Shown here: positions 14,410 to 23,766 of the stretch, piece by piece | Layout of the letters: the number at the start of each line of letters is the position of its first letter | Numbering within the stretch: position 1 is the stretch's first letter | Source: Paenibacillus paridis | GTDB taxonomy: Bacteria > Bacillota > Bacilli > Paenibacillales > Paenibacillaceae | DNA length: 64,000 bases | Direction: 5' to 3' | Assembly: GCF_006345825.1 (NCBI RefSeq) | Contig: NZ_VCIX01000078.1 | Span: forward strand, 58,882 to 122,881 | Position numbers and translations under genes: made by a program | Notes under the pieces: generated by a model | The model's input: the letters and a program-made list of their open reading frames with translations, nothing else | Told to the model about the DNA's origin: nothing | The model's database searches: none

Positions 14410-17400
14410 ATGTTCTCTATGAGCCAAATGCTGCAAAGAAAACCGATTGTTATTTTATTTTTGGCATGTGTCCTCTTGTTATCACAGCTCACTCTGTATC
14501 CTTCCTCCTCTTCAGCCGCAGGCGGTCCTAACCTTGCTCTCGGCAAAACGGTAACGGCAAGCGGCCACGCCGATGTGTACGTTGCCAGCAATGTCAATGA
14601 CAGCAATGCGGGTACGTATTGGGAAAGCACAAACAATGCATTTCCGCAATGGATTCAAATTGATCTCGGAGCAAGCACCAGCATTGATCAAATCGTGTTG
14701 AAGCTGCCCGCTGGCTGGGAGTCGCGTACGCAAACCCTCGCTGTGCAGGGCAGCACGAACGGCTCGACATTTACCACTATTGTCAGCTCTGCAAGCTACA
14801 CCTTTAATCCTTCCGTAAGCAGCAACGCGGTGACCATTAATTTTGCCGCTACCAATACCCGCTACGTTCGCCTAAACATGACGGCTAATACAGGCTGGCC
14901 GGCTGGGCAGCTTTCCGAATTTGAAATTTACGGCTCCACCGTAACACCATCTCCTTCACCGACGGCTACGCCTACACAAACTGCAACTCCAACAGCAACA
15001 CCGACTTCGACTCCTACACCAACTCAAACACCGACACCAACAATAGTACCTACACCAACAACTACGGTTACGCCAACGCCTCCGGCTGGGTCCAACTTAG
15101 CACTAGGCAAATCAATCACTTCTTCCTCAACGATCCACACATTCGTAGCCTCAAACGGCAATGATGGCGATACGGCTACATACTGGGAAGGCGGCAGCAA
15201 TCCGAGTCAGCTGACTGTCGATCTTGGTGCCAACCACACTATTACATCCATTGTTGTGAAGCTAAATCCGTCTAGCGCATGGGGTACTCGTACGCAAACC
15301 ATTCAAGTGTTAGGCAACACCCAAGACACGGCTGCATTCACTACCTTGGTTTCTGCTGGAACGTATACGTTCAACCCTGCTAACGGCAACTCGGTAATCA
15401 TTCCGGTTTCAGCTACAGCCAAACAGGTTCGATTGAACATAACAGCCAACAGCGGCGCTCCTGCCGGCCAAGTAGCCGAGTTCGAAATTTATGGTGCCGC
15501 GGCTCCCAATCCGGACCTCACCATTACAGGTTTGACTTGGACGCCAACGGCTCCCATTGAGACAAACGCCATAACACTTAGTGCAACGGTTAAAAATATC
15601 GGCACCTCAAACTCTCCTGCGACTACTGTCAACTTCTATCTAGGCAACGAACTTGCCGGTTCCGCTCCGGTGGCTGCTTTGACAGCAGGCGCATCAGCAA
15701 CCGTCTCGCTCAATGCCGGTACGAAAAATGCAGGCACGTACCTGGTTAGTGCCAAGGTCGATGAGGGCAACGCGATTATCGAACAGAACGAAACGAACAA
15801 CAGCTACAACAGTGCGACTGCGCTGACTGTCGCTGCTGTGCCAAGCTCTGATTTAGTCGCAACAGCTACTTGGAATCCTAGTAATCCGAGTGCTGGAAAT
15901 ACGGTAACTTTTACAGTAAATCTTAAAAACCAAGGCAATATTGCTTCTGCAGGCGGCGCTCATGCCATCACGCTCGTACTCAAGAACGCTGCCGGCGCAA
16001 CCATTCAAACCTTGAATGGCTCCTATAACGGCTCGTTAGCGGTAGGGCAATCCTCTAATGTGACAATGGGAACGTGGACGGCTGTCAATGGCAGCTATAC
16101 GGTAACCGCAACGGTTGCCAATGATGCGAATGAAGTCGTCATCAAGCAAGCCAACAACAGCAATACGACAAGCCTATATTCAGGCCGCGGGGCAAATATG
16201 CCGTTTACCATCATTGAAGCAGAATCGGCTTCCAATACGACGAACGGAACTAAATTAGTTCCAAACTTCAAGCCTGGCGACTATGCCGGCGAAGCTTCCG
16301 GGCGCTCGGCCGTTCTTCTTGATGCCACAGGCGAATATGTAGAGTTTACGCTGACTTCGGCGGCTAACGCGTTTGTCCTGCGCAATGCGGTTCCGGAAAG
16401 CACGACTGGAACCGTTAGCATTTACGCTGACGGTGTAAGCAAAGGCAAATTCACGGTATCATCCAAGTTCTCTTACGTATACGCAACGCCAAGCACGCTT
16501 GGCCGACTTGGCTATGACAACAGCCCTGGAGCAGGCTTAACCGCTTACTGGCTCTATGAAGATGCCCAGCTTCTGCTTAACCAAGTCTATCCAGCCGGAA
16601 CGAAGATCAAAATCCAGAAAGACGCCGGAGACGTATCGTCCATTTATGTAGACATGATCGAAACCGAAAATGTCGCTCCTCCAGCATCCAATCCGGACCC
16701 GACCAAATATGTTGAGGTATCTGCATCCAAATCCATTGAGCAAGCGCTTAATGAATTTAGACAGGATTCTACGAAAAAAGGAATCTTTATCCCTGCTGGC
16801 GAGTGGACGATTAACAGCAAAATATTCCTTTATGGACGCGCAACCGAAATTATTGGCGCAGGCCCGTGGCATACCAAATTGGTAGCCCCACAAAACCAAT
16901 CCAATACGGATGTAGGCTTTAACATCGGTTCTACTGCAAACGGTTCGACGATTAAAGATCTGTCTGCATGGGGCAACTATGTGTACCGGACAGACGGACC
17001 TGGCAAATTTATCGACGGTAACGGCATGCAAAACGTAACGGTTCAAAACATTTGGGTGGAGCACTTCATCTGCTTGTATTGGGGAGTCAACTCATCTAAC
17101 AATACGTTCAAAGACAACCGTATCAAAAACACATTCGCAGATGGCATTAACATGACAAATGGTTCTTCCTACAACGTCATCGACAACAACTATTCAAGAG
17201 GTGCTGGTGACGATGCCTTCGCCTTGTTCAGTGCAGTTGATTCGGGCGGTTCTTACAATGTAGGCAACAAGTACATCAACCTAACTGCAACTTGTGTGCG
17301 ACGCGCAGCGGCTTTTGCCGTATATGGCGGATCGGATAACCTCTATCAGAACCTCTATGGTGCGGATACGTTAACTTATCCTGGCATAACCATTAGCAGC

Positions 17401-17871
17401 TTGAGCTTCGGTTACAACACATTAGGCTTTGGCGATAAGGATACCGTCATTGACGGCGTAACCTTAGATCGGACGGGTGGAGATTTCTGGACCAGCGTCG
17501 GAGCCGATGACAAAATCAATGAATATCAGAACTTTGGAGCGATCTGGTTCTTCGGTGGAGATCGAACCTTTAAGAACGTTCTGGTGAAAAACGTAGATAT
17601 TAATAATCCGGTCTACTTTGGCTTAATGTTCCAGACGAAGTCCCCGGAGAACCTAGCTATGCAAAATGTTCGCGTTGAGAACGTCAACATTAACAATCCG
17701 AGCCGCTACGGGATCAAGCTTGTAGTCAGAGGAGAACAAGGCCAAGGCCCAGCGATTGGCGGAGCAAGCTTTACGAACGTGAAGGTAAATAACCCTGGTG
17801 TTGCAGCTATTTATGGCGAAAGCGGCAGCCCGAACTTCACCGTTACAAGAGTATCGGGCAACAACTGGTGA
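14410..17871 (+). CDS. Secreted multi-domain GH87 alpha-1,3-glucanase (mutanase/mycodextranase type)
   Basis: 1153 residues, ATG behind TAGGAGG. Signal peptide 1-37; discoidin (F5/8 type C) domain about 38-177; Pro/Thr linker 178-226; second discoidin domain about 227-365; two CARDB domains about 372-475 and 478-595; a beta-sandwich accessory domain about 600-755; and a C-terminal right-handed beta-helix about 760-1153. The helix contains A-D-G-I (Asp911) and G-D-D-A-F (Asp934, Asp935), an aspartate arrangement like that described for GH87 enzymes, and the discoidin-rich layout is typical of Paenibacillus/Bacillus alpha-1,3-glucanases. The protein would be exported and bind and cut alpha-1,3-glucan of fungal walls or dental-plaque type polymers. 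A different beta-helix lyase or hydrolase family cannot be excluded from sequence reading alone. Confidence 0.8.
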   Translation: MFSMSQMLQRKPIVILFLACVLLLSQLTLYPSSSSAAGGPNLALGKTVTASGHADVYVASNVNDSNAGTYWESTNNAFPQWIQIDLGASTSIDQIVLKLPAGWESRTQTLAVQGSTNGSTFTTIVSSASYTFNPSVSSNAVTINFAATNTRYVRLNMTANTGWPAGQLSEFEIYGSTVTPSPSPTATPTQTATPTATPTSTPTPTQTPTPTIVPTPTTTVTPTPPAGSNLALGKSITSSSTIHTFVASNGNDGDTATYWEGGSNPSQLTVDLGANHTITSIVVKLNPSSAWGTRTQTIQVLGNTQDTAAFTTLVSAGTYTFNPANGNSVIIPVSATAKQVRLNITANSGAPAGQVAEFEIYGAAAPNPDLTITGLTWTPTAPIETNAITLSATVKNIGTSNSPATTVNFYLGNELAGSAPVAALTAGASATVSLNAGTKNAGTYLVSAKVDEGNAIIEQNETNNSYNSATALTVAAVPSSDLVATATWNPSNPSAGNTVTFTVNLKNQGNIASAGGAHAITLVLKNAAGATIQTLNGSYNGSLAVGQSSNVTMGTWTAVNGSYTVTATVANDANEVVIKQANNSNTTSLYSGRGANMPFTIIEAESASNTTNGTKLVPNFKPGDYAGEASGRSAVLLDATGEYVEFTLTSAANAFVLRNAVPESTTGTVSIYADGVSKGKFTVSSKFSYVYATPSTLGRLGYDNSPGAGLTAYWLYEDAQLLLNQVYPAGTKIKIQKDAGDVSSIYVDMIETENVAPPASNPDPTKYVEVSASKSIEQALNEFRQDSTKKGIFIPAGEWTINSKIFLYGRATEIIGAGPWHTKLVAPQNQSNTDVGFNIGSTANGSTIKDLSAWGNYVYRTDGPGKFIDGNGMQNVTVQNIWVEHFICLYWGVNSSNNTFKDNRIKNTFADGINMTNGSSYNVIDNNYSRGAGDDAFALFSAVDSGGSYNVGNKYINLTATCVRRAAAFAVYGGSDNLYQNLYGADTLTYPGITISSLSFGYNTLGFGDKDTVIDGVTLDRTGGDFWTSVGADDKINEYQNFGAIWFFGGDRTFKNVLVKNVDINNPVYFGLMFQTKSPENLAMQNVRVENVNINNPSRYGIKLVVRGEQGQGPAIGGASFTNVKVNNPGVAAIYGESGSPNFTVTRVSGNNW

Positions 17872-17889
17872 TCTAACATAATGAACAGC

Positions 17890-17927
17890 AAACAGCTTAC
17901 TCGGGTAGCCGGGTAAGCTGTTTTTTT
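17890..17927 (+). terminator. Intrinsic terminator after the GH87 gene
   Basis: AACAGCTTAC-TCGG pairs with CCGG-GTAAGCTGTT around a GTAG loop, then a T run. Confidence 0.9.
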
Positions 17928-18031
17928 ATTTGATCGTGATAGCTGCTTCAACTCAATGCAAGTTTATGATGCGTGTGCCAATAAGATGGCATGAAATTTT
18001 AAATAAATCTCCCGCTCCATTGACTATCTTG

Positions 18032-18047
18032 GTTTATAGTTATAAAC
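18032..18047. promoter_or_regulatory. Probable BlaI-type operator
   Basis: GTTTATA-GT-TATAAAC is a perfect inverted repeat 45 nt upstream of the BlaI-family gene. A TTGACT -35 (18020-18025) lies just upstream and TATAAA within the repeat can serve as -10 (15-nt spacer). A second dyad, GGTTTATAACC (18058-18068), follows. Autoregulation by the BlaI-like protein is likely. Confidence 0.65.
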
Positions 18048-18091
18048 TCAGATTATAGGTTTATAACCACAAACCATTAAGGGAGGTTATT

Positions 18092-18454
18092 ATGAGTAAC
18101 TTAAAGCTATGTGAAAGTGATTATCGCTTTATGCTGGTCGTGTGGGAGAGCGAGCCGGTAGCGTCGGGAAGGCTGGTCACCCTTTGTTCTGAAAAGCTCG
18201 GCTGGAAAAAACCTACCACCTATACCGTGCTCCGAAAAATGTGCGAAAAAGGACTTCTTAAAAATGAAGATACGATAGTTAGCTCCATTATCCCGAAGGA
18301 GCAGATACAAGCTTACGAGAGCGAGCATTTTATAGAGCGGACCTTCGAGGGCTCGCTGCCCCAGTTTCTCGTATCTTTTTTCGGCAATAAAGGTCTCTCC
18401 ACTAAAGAGGCCGAGGAGTTAAAACGCCTGATTGACGAGCATAAGGAGGGGTGA
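18092..18454 (+). CDS. BlaI/MecI/CopY family repressor
   Basis: 120 residues; GGGAGG upstream of the ATG. An N-terminal winged helix (about 8-70) shows the BlaI pattern: M-L-V-V-W-E-S near the start, the K-K-P-T-T-Y-T-V-L-R-K-M recognition helix, and K-G-L-L-K-N. The C-terminal part is a dimerisation helix region. Such repressors are inactivated by proteolysis triggered by a membrane metallopeptidase of the BlaR1/M56 type, which is encoded next and overlaps the end of this gene. No beta-lactamase gene is present, so the stimulus is unknown. Confidence 0.9.
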   Translation: MSNLKLCESDYRFMLVVWESEPVASGRLVTLCSEKLGWKKPTTYTVLRKMCEKGLLKNEDTIVSSIIPKEQIQAYESEHFIERTFEGSLPQFLVSFFGNKGLSTKEAEELKRLIDEHKEG

Positions 18455-18456
18455 GT

Positions 18457-20427
18457 ATGGAAACCATCTTTCTAAAAATACTTAATATGTCCCTAACCGC
18501 TACATACGTAATCGCTGCCGTGCTTCTCATCCGCCTGCTGCTGAAACGAGCGCCGAAGAAGTATTCCTATTTGTTGTGGGCGATTATGCTATTTCGCCTT
18601 GTTTGTCCGGTATCTATTTCTTCGGAGTTCAGCATCTTCAATGCTCCTCCTTTTGATATGGCGGCCGCACAAAAGAACAGTCCATCCGCGCTGAGCTATG
18701 TGCCTGCGGATATCGGCTATATGGAGAAACCGGGGATGACCGTGGGCATTCCGACCATGAATGCCATGATAAGCGAAAGCCTGCCTCCGGCTGCCCCTGC
18801 CGCTAGCGTAAATCCTCTGCAACTATGGATTAAGATCGGCACTATTGTTTGGGGTTCAGGCGTAGCTGCATTGCTCCTTTACGCCTTGGTGTCCTACTTC
18901 CGCTTGAAACGACGCATGGTCACGGCCGTCCGTCTAAATAACCAGGTCTACGAGTCCGACAGCATTCGGTCGCCATTTATTCTTGGCTTTATCCAGCCGC
19001 GGATATATATCCCCTTTGGCCTTCGGGAACAGGAACGCGTCTACATCCTGAAGCATGAGGCCTACCATTTAAGAAGGAAAGATCATCTGCTCAAGCCGCT
19101 CGCATTTGTAGTTCTTGCCATTCACTGGTTTAATCCATTTGCGTGGCTTGCCTTCGCATTAATGGCCAAAGATATGGAGATGAGCTGCGATGAACGGGTG
19201 CTGACCGAGACTGGTTCGGATATCGCTAAGGAATACTGTTCGTCGTTGCTAGCCTTTGCAACAAACCAGCGTTTCCCGTCTGCAAGCCCATTGGCTTTCG
19301 GTGAGACGGGCATCCGGGAGCGCGTAAAAAATATTTTGCGCTTTAGGGCGCCGAAAAAACGAATGATTGCCTTCTCTGCTGCTGCCTGTATCCTGGCTGT
19401 CGCCGTTTGTGCCACGAATCCAATCGTGAATGGAGCAATCGATGAGGATATTGAGCCGTATGGCAGCTATCGTTTTGAGGAGCAGGTCTATATGAATCTA
19501 TTTAGCTCGTTTTTGGCCTTTGAAGGGTTTAAGGAATACTACACATTTACCGAAAACTCGCTTATCATCACTGATGAAGTCGGCAATCAACAGAAAATGG
19601 CGGCTATCTATGAACGGGAAGCTTTAGATGAGCAAGAATTCAAGAACAGCTTTATAATGCCTAATATGAAAGGCGCTAGCCTTAATGTCCCTAATATTTC
19701 AGGGTATAAAGAACGTTATCAATACAAACTAACTCATTCGGCCGTTAATTCGGATTATCGCCTTTATTTGCTGGACGATGAGCTATGGCTTGCAAAAATG
19801 CACAAGGACAACGTAAATACACTTAAGAGCGAATATGTTTGGAGCATCTATAAAATTTCAAAGCTTAACGAGGACATGCCCGAAAATACGACGATCACGG
19901 GAACTCAAGACGGTGTGGATGCTTTTCTAGCTTTGCAACAGGACTTCAAATCAGGCTATGACACAGACATGCCCTATAACATTACACCGGAATCAATGAA
20001 AGAAAACTCTGAATATCGGATTTTTAAATATGACCAATCCTCCGCATCCTTTTTGCTATATAAGGGGGAAGTGTATCCACTTGGGGAGTGGTTCGGCGGG
20101 TTTGGCGTGACCAGCATGGCTCTCGCCGATCTGGATAGCAGCGGGGAATCGGAGTTGTATTTTACCTATTCATTTGGCTCCGGCCTTCATCGCTCCCTAG
20201 CCGGTTACTTTGATCCGGTTACGGAGCAGGTCCAAGCCTTTGACTATGCGCATATGGGTGGGGATATGGCACTCATGCCTAATCGTGACGGCACCTTATC
20301 CCTTTATGCAGCAAAGATATCTAGCAGTGCTGGCTTTGTTAATTTCACCGCCGAGCGTACTGATTTTATTGCGGATATCGTTTATGCAAAGGGGCGTATC
20401 TCACTTAAGCCTGCAAGGGACGAATAA
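18457..20427 (+). CDS. M56 (BlaR1-like) membrane metallopeptidase with extracytoplasmic domain
   Basis: 656 residues if ATG 18457 is used (AAGGAGG, 7-nt spacing); a GTG two codons upstream is less likely. Transmembrane helices occur at about 8-30, 37-52, 125-145 and 305-322. The zinc motif H-E-A-Y-H (200-204) with R-R-K-D-H and a downstream S-C-D-E-R-V motif is that of BlaR1-type M56 peptidases. The region beyond 325 is outside the cell and differs from the penicillin-binding sensor of BlaR1: no S-x-x-K/K-T-G set was noticed; instead there is a beta-rich domain ending in a D-L-D-S-S-G-E-S-E-L-Y-F segment typical of integrin-like/VCBS surface repeats. Forms a two-gene sensor/repressor unit with the preceding BlaI protein. 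Confidence 0.85.
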   Translation: METIFLKILNMSLTATYVIAAVLLIRLLLKRAPKKYSYLLWAIMLFRLVCPVSISSEFSIFNAPPFDMAAAQKNSPSALSYVPADIGYMEKPGMTVGIPTMNAMISESLPPAAPAASVNPLQLWIKIGTIVWGSGVAALLLYALVSYFRLKRRMVTAVRLNNQVYESDSIRSPFILGFIQPRIYIPFGLREQERVYILKHEAYHLRRKDHLLKPLAFVVLAIHWFNPFAWLAFALMAKDMEMSCDERVLTETGSDIAKEYCSSLLAFATNQRFPSASPLAFGETGIRERVKNILRFRAPKKRMIAFSAAACILAVAVCATNPIVNGAIDEDIEPYGSYRFEEQVYMNLFSSFLAFEGFKEYYTFTENSLIITDEVGNQQKMAAIYEREALDEQEFKNSFIMPNMKGASLNVPNISGYKERYQYKLTHSAVNSDYRLYLLDDELWLAKMHKDNVNTLKSEYVWSIYKISKLNEDMPENTTITGTQDGVDAFLALQQDFKSGYDTDMPYNITPESMKENSEYRIFKYDQSSASFLLYKGEVYPLGEWFGGFGVTSMALADLDSSGESELYFTYSFGSGLHRSLAGYFDPVTEQVQAFDYAHMGGDMALMPNRDGTLSLYAAKISSSAGFVNFTAERTDFIADIVYAKGRISLKPARDE

Positions 20428-20443
20428 TATGATTTGAACAATA

Positions 20444-20482
20444 AAACAGCTTATTCGGAAAACCGAGTAGGCTGTTTTTTTC
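20444..20482. terminator. Bidirectional intrinsic terminator
   Basis: AACAGCTTATTCGG pairs with CCGAGTAGGCTGTT around AAAA, with T runs on both strands. It lies between the convergent M56 and SDR genes. Its sequence is nearly the same as the terminator at 17890-17927. Confidence 0.85.
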
Positions 20483-20549
20483 TTGAAATATAGGAAAGGA
20501 TATCATTTCGCTATCCCTTCACTACTAAATAAAGATAACGTTAATGTAA

Positions 20550-21299
20550 TTATAATTGTTCGATAACCGCAGTGCTTCCATACTCGTCATCGAAGAGGAT
20601 ATCGATTAATTTTGCTGCTGTATCTTCCGCTGTTTGCAGCTTTCCTTCTTCTGCTAACTCTATAAATTGGTCGACGTAAGGAAATTGTTCTTTGCTTACC
20701 GAACGAATATCCGCCTGCAGCTGTGTATCAATCATTCCTGGGTATACGGAGGCTACCTTAACAGGTTTCAATTGATTTGACTGCTCCATGCTTACGCTTT
20801 TGGTGAACGAGTCCAAGCCAGCTTTGGAGGTGCTATAGCAGCTTTGTGACGGCATCAGATATCGGGCAGAAGCTGAAGAAATATTCATGATTCGCTTATC
20901 TATCCTTAATTGCTGTGAAAGCTTAATAAAATTGGACGTTGTAATCATCGGAGCAAGCAGATTTACATGTACATTTTCAATAATGCTGGCAGCAGTGTTT
21001 TGTTCAATTGGCGCAACCGGAGTTAGCATTCCTGCATTGTTTATCAAATAGATAGCGGTTAAATCAGCTGCATCTTCCACTTCTCGAAAAATCTTCTCAA
21101 ATAGCTTATCAATTTCACCTAGTTGATTAAGATCAAATGAGCAATAGCTCAGCCTGGCTTTTTTTTCTTGGGCCCGTTCAATTAACCGTTTATTGGAGGT
21201 CCTTGATATGCAGAAAATATGATGACCCTCAGCTAGCAATTGATCAGCCAATGCTTCCCCAATTCCTCTAGATGTGCCGGTAATGATAAAACATTTCAT
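20550..21299 (-). CDS. Short-chain dehydrogenase, benzil reductase (YueD)-like
   Basis: 249 residues. Classical SDR: nucleotide motif T-G-T-S-R-G-I-G at 8-15, N-N-A-G near 89-92, catalytic Ser in I-S-S-A-S-A-R, and Y-S-T-S-K near 153-157. R and S after strand 2 (I-S-R-T-S) favour NADPH. Overall length and motif spacing resemble B. subtilis YueD, an (S)-benzoin-forming benzil reductase, but SDR substrates cannot be read from sequence. It is the second gene of an operon with the TetR regulator (30-nt gap), which probably controls it. Confidence 0.8.
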   Translation of the reverse strand: MKCFIITGTSRGIGEALADQLLAEGHHIFCISRTSNKRLIERAQEKKARLSYCSFDLNQLGEIDKLFEKIFREVEDAADLTAIYLINNAGMLTPVAPIEQNTAASIIENVHVNLLAPMITTSNFIKLSQQLRIDKRIMNISSASARYLMPSQSCYSTSKAGLDSFTKSVSMEQSNQLKPVKVASVYPGMIDTQLQADIRSVSKEQFPYVDQFIELAEEGKLQTAEDTAAKLIDILFDDEYGSTAVIEQL

Positions 21300-21329
21300 T
21301 CGTCGCTTTCCTCCTCATTAACAATATGG

Positions 21330-21932
21330 TCACTTCGCTTGCGCAGCTCCTCTAAGAACACTATCAATGGTTTCCTTCCAAACCTCTTGATAATCCAAAG
21401 CAAATTTCATCATCATACATCTGGAAATATTATCGATGACTAATGCGAGTATCTGGGCCTTATAATCCACATTTTGTGAGGAGACAATGCCTAACTCTAC
21501 CCCCTTAATCAATAGAGCACGAAAACCATTCAAAAACTCCTGCTGCATATCAGTTATACGTGCTCTGTAAAGCTCATCACGTTCGGCAAGCATCATAAAC
21601 TCATTTAACACTCTCATTAAGGCATAATGTTCTTTGTCACCATCCGGCAACATTTGTAAGCCCCCTTGATACAAAGTATCTCTATAATTCTCTTTTGTCA
21701 GCGAGTGTGTCTGAAAATACTTCTCGAAATGATGATCTTTGAATATATGATCAAAGGTTCGACCCACAAGCTCCTCTTTGGTAGCAAAGTGATAGTAAAT
21801 CGAAGGCTTTGTTATGCCGACCTTGCTAGCAATCATTCCTAAACTTGTTTTTTCCAATCCATGCTCTGCAAAAAGCTCAAATGCGGCTTCTATTAATTGA
21901 TTAGTCGTAAGTTCCTTTTTCTTCATATACAT
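21330..21932 (-). CDS. TetR family repressor
   Basis: 200 residues. The N-terminal HTH (about 10-56) has the TetR signature: L-I-E-A-A-F-E-L-F-A-E-H-G-L, T-S-L-G-M-I-A, and V-G-I-T-K-P-S-I-Y-Y-H-F. The C-terminal all-alpha ligand domain is about 70-190. First gene of the operon with the SDR, so it probably senses an electrophile or xenobiotic and derepresses the reductase. ATG at 21932 and an ATG two codons later are both possible starts. Confidence 0.9.
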   Translation of the reverse strand: MYMKKKELTTNQLIEAAFELFAEHGLEKTSLGMIASKVGITKPSIYYHFATKEELVGRTFDHIFKDHHFEKYFQTHSLTKENYRDTLYQGGLQMLPDGDKEHYALMRVLNEFMMLAERDELYRARITDMQQEFLNGFRALLIKGVELGIVSSQNVDYKAQILALVIDNISRCMMMKFALDYQEVWKETIDSVLRGAAQAK

Positions 21933-21961
21933 CTGCCCCTTCCGTCCGATTCCTGGTAATA

Positions 21962-21991
21962 ATTATAAACAGTAAAAATTTAAAAAGTCAA
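21962..21991 (-). promoter_or_regulatory. Sigma-A promoter of the tetR-SDR operon
   Basis: Minus strand: TTGACT (21991-21986), 18 nt, TATAAT (21967-21962), 30 nt before the start codon. Confidence 0.75.
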
Positions 21992-21995
21992 TAAT

Positions 21996-22013
21996 TTAAC
22001 TACCGATAGTTAA
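21996..22013. promoter_or_regulatory. TetR operator candidate
   Basis: TTAACTA-CCGA-TAGTTAA is a perfect 7-4-7 palindrome placed immediately upstream of the -35 of the tetR promoter, as expected for autorepression. Confidence 0.7.
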
Positions 22014-22053
22014 AAAATTTTCTTTATTGCCTCTTCAAACTACTCTACCTTAG

Positions 22054-22251
22054 CGGCTTCAAATGGGGAGCTTGTAGCTGGGTTTTGGAGATATAGATCT
22101 AATTTTTAGATCTATTCTAGCGCAAATAGTCGAAATGGATGAAATAGGTCTAAAAAATAGATCTAATCTAGCCGGTCGGCTTCAAATGGGCAGCTTATGG
22201 CTGAATTTTAGAGATATAGATCTAATTTTTAGATCTAAGTTGGCGGCAAAT
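22054..22251. repeat. Tandem 123-bp repeat, left part (interrupted by IS256-type element)
   Basis: One complete unit starts at CGGCTTCAAATGG (22054) and a second at 22177, a period of 123 bp. Each unit contains TAGATCTAA-TTT-TTAGATCTA (perfect 9-3-9 hairpin) and a second imperfect GGTCTA/TAGATC dyad. The second copy stops at the IS border near 22252; about 100 bp of the same sequence resume at 23665 on the other side. No coding potential. Confidence 0.85.
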
Positions 22252-23664
22252 GGTAGCGTCAAGAAGTTTGTGTAAGAAAGCAGTAAGTAGCTTCTCGGAT
22301 GTTTGTTTGTAGGTGTGGATGTTCTTTGGGGCAGGGGGAACCCCTACCCAAAGAACAAGGGAATTAGGCAGTTTCTTCCGCTTCTTTCTGCACCGGATAA
22401 CGCGCTTCAAACATCTCGTTCAGTTTCTTCTTTACCTCCAAATCACCGAAGCCGCGAATGACACGTGCGCTAAAACGTTCATTGTAATCCATGATGTCGA
22501 GGTAGACGATTTTCTCTGCAGCATCCATATTGGTTAGACTGTTCATCGGCTTCAGGCGCTTTCGGATTTCCTTGTTCATTCGTTCTATTGGATTGGAGGT
22601 GTAGATCGCTTCCTTCATGAGTGCTGGATACTTGTAAAACGTCAGCAAAGTGGACAGGTTTTCTTCCCAGGACTGCATTTCTTTTGGGTACAGCTTGCCC
22701 CATTTGGCCTTTACGGTGTCAAACGCAGCCATCGCTAAATCGTGGTCCAGCGCGTTGTAAATGGTCTTCAGATCTTCTATCACTTCCGTTTTGTGCTGTA
22801 TCCGAATCTTTGGGAAGGTGGAGCGAACTTTGTGAACGATACAGTGCTGCACATCGGCTTTCGGGTAGGTTTCCTGGAAAGCCGCATCGAGTCCGGGCAG
22901 CCCGTCAAATACACCGAGCAGCACTTCCTGCGCTCCTCGGTTGTAGAGGTCTTTTAACACCTCTCGCCAGCCGTTTGCACTCTCTTGGCCACCTATGTAA
23001 AACCCAAGAATTTGCCGATGTCCATCTTCGTCGATTCCCATTGCGAAATAGATGACTTCTCCCTTGACGGTCCCGCGTTTGAGTTTGATGTACAGACCAT
23101 CCAGATAGATCACGGAATAGCGTTTATTTAAGGGGCGTTTCTGCCACTGGTGAATGTCGTCAAGTACCGTAGCGGTAATGTTGCTAACGGTCGTGGGGGA
23201 ATAGTGACTACCAAACATACTTTCAATAAAACGGGCCACATCTCGGGTACCCATCCCCGACTTGTACATCTGAATCACGGCCTCCTCCAGCCAGCCATCT
23301 CGTCTTTGGTACGGCTCAAACAGCTGGGTCTGGAAGAGCCCTTGCCGGTCACGAGGAACCTCTAAATCCTCCACATTCCCGTACTTCGTGTGCAGGTTTC
23401 GGGTGTAATATCCATTGCGGCTATTGCGCGTGCCTGCCTCATCGCTCGACATAAACGCTTGGATCTCCGCGCGCATAATGGATTCCATGTTATCCTTTAC
23501 AAACTGTGTGACAAGATTTTCAAATAGATTATTAAGCTGGTTTTCTGGTAATATAGTCATCGAGTAGAGTCCCTTCTTGGTGGTGTCGTAATCCCGAGAA
23601 TACCCTACTTTTTTGTTGCCTGACTAGGCTCCAAATTCTGGTACACAACTTATTTTACGCCATC
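22252..23664 (-). mobile_element. IS256-family insertion sequence, about 1.4 kb
   Basis: Imperfect terminal inverted repeats of about 23 bp flank the transposase: 22252-22274 and 23664-23642 share GCGT near the tip and TTGTGTA at the inner end. Near the borders GCAAATGG (left) and GCAAATAG (right) resemble an 8-bp target duplication, but the second lies inside the host repeat anyway, so exact ends are uncertain by a few bases. The element sits within a 123-bp repeat tract. Confidence 0.85.
22364..23560 (-). CDS. IS256-family (mutator-type) transposase
   Basis: 398 residues, full length for the family and with no frameshift. The DDE triad is visible: Asp154 in Y-L-D-G-L-Y, Asp219 in V-F-D-G-L-P-G-L, and Glu326 in N-P-I-E-R-M-N-K, together with the C-x-x-H motif at 240-243 between the second Asp and the Glu. 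The N-terminal Q-L-N-N-L and R-N-G-Y region (about 1-60) is the usual DNA-binding part. Catalyses copy-paste movement of the surrounding IS. It appears intact and so may still be active. Confidence 0.95.
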   Translation of the reverse strand: MTILPENQLNNLFENLVTQFVKDNMESIMRAEIQAFMSSDEAGTRNSRNGYYTRNLHTKYGNVEDLEVPRDRQGLFQTQLFEPYQRRDGWLEEAVIQMYKSGMGTRDVARFIESMFGSHYSPTTVSNITATVLDDIHQWQKRPLNKRYSVIYLDGLYIKLKRGTVKGEVIYFAMGIDEDGHRQILGFYIGGQESANGWREVLKDLYNRGAQEVLLGVFDGLPGLDAAFQETYPKADVQHCIVHKVRSTFPKIRIQHKTEVIEDLKTIYNALDHDLAMAAFDTVKAKWGKLYPKEMQSWEENLSTLLTFYKYPALMKEAIYTSNPIERMNKEIRKRLKPMNSLTNMDAAEKIVYLDIMDYNERFSARVIRGFGDLEVKKKLNEMFEARYPVQKEAEETA

Positions 23665-23766
23665 GCGCAAATAGTCGAAACGGATGAAATAGGTCTAAAA
23701 AATAGATCTAATCTAGCCGGGCGGCTTCAAATGGGCAGCTTATGGCTGGGTTTTGGAGATATAGAT
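23665..23766. repeat. 123-bp repeat, right part
   Basis: About 100 bp nearly identical to 22120-22221 (a handful of substitutions), picking up where the left copy is cut by the IS. It ends where a 190-bp inverted-repeat element is inserted. Confidence 0.85.

Noticed and set aside
22054..22251. CRISPR array
   Set aside because: The 123-bp period, only two to three units and hairpin structure do not fit direct repeats of 24-40 bp with spacers; no cas genes.
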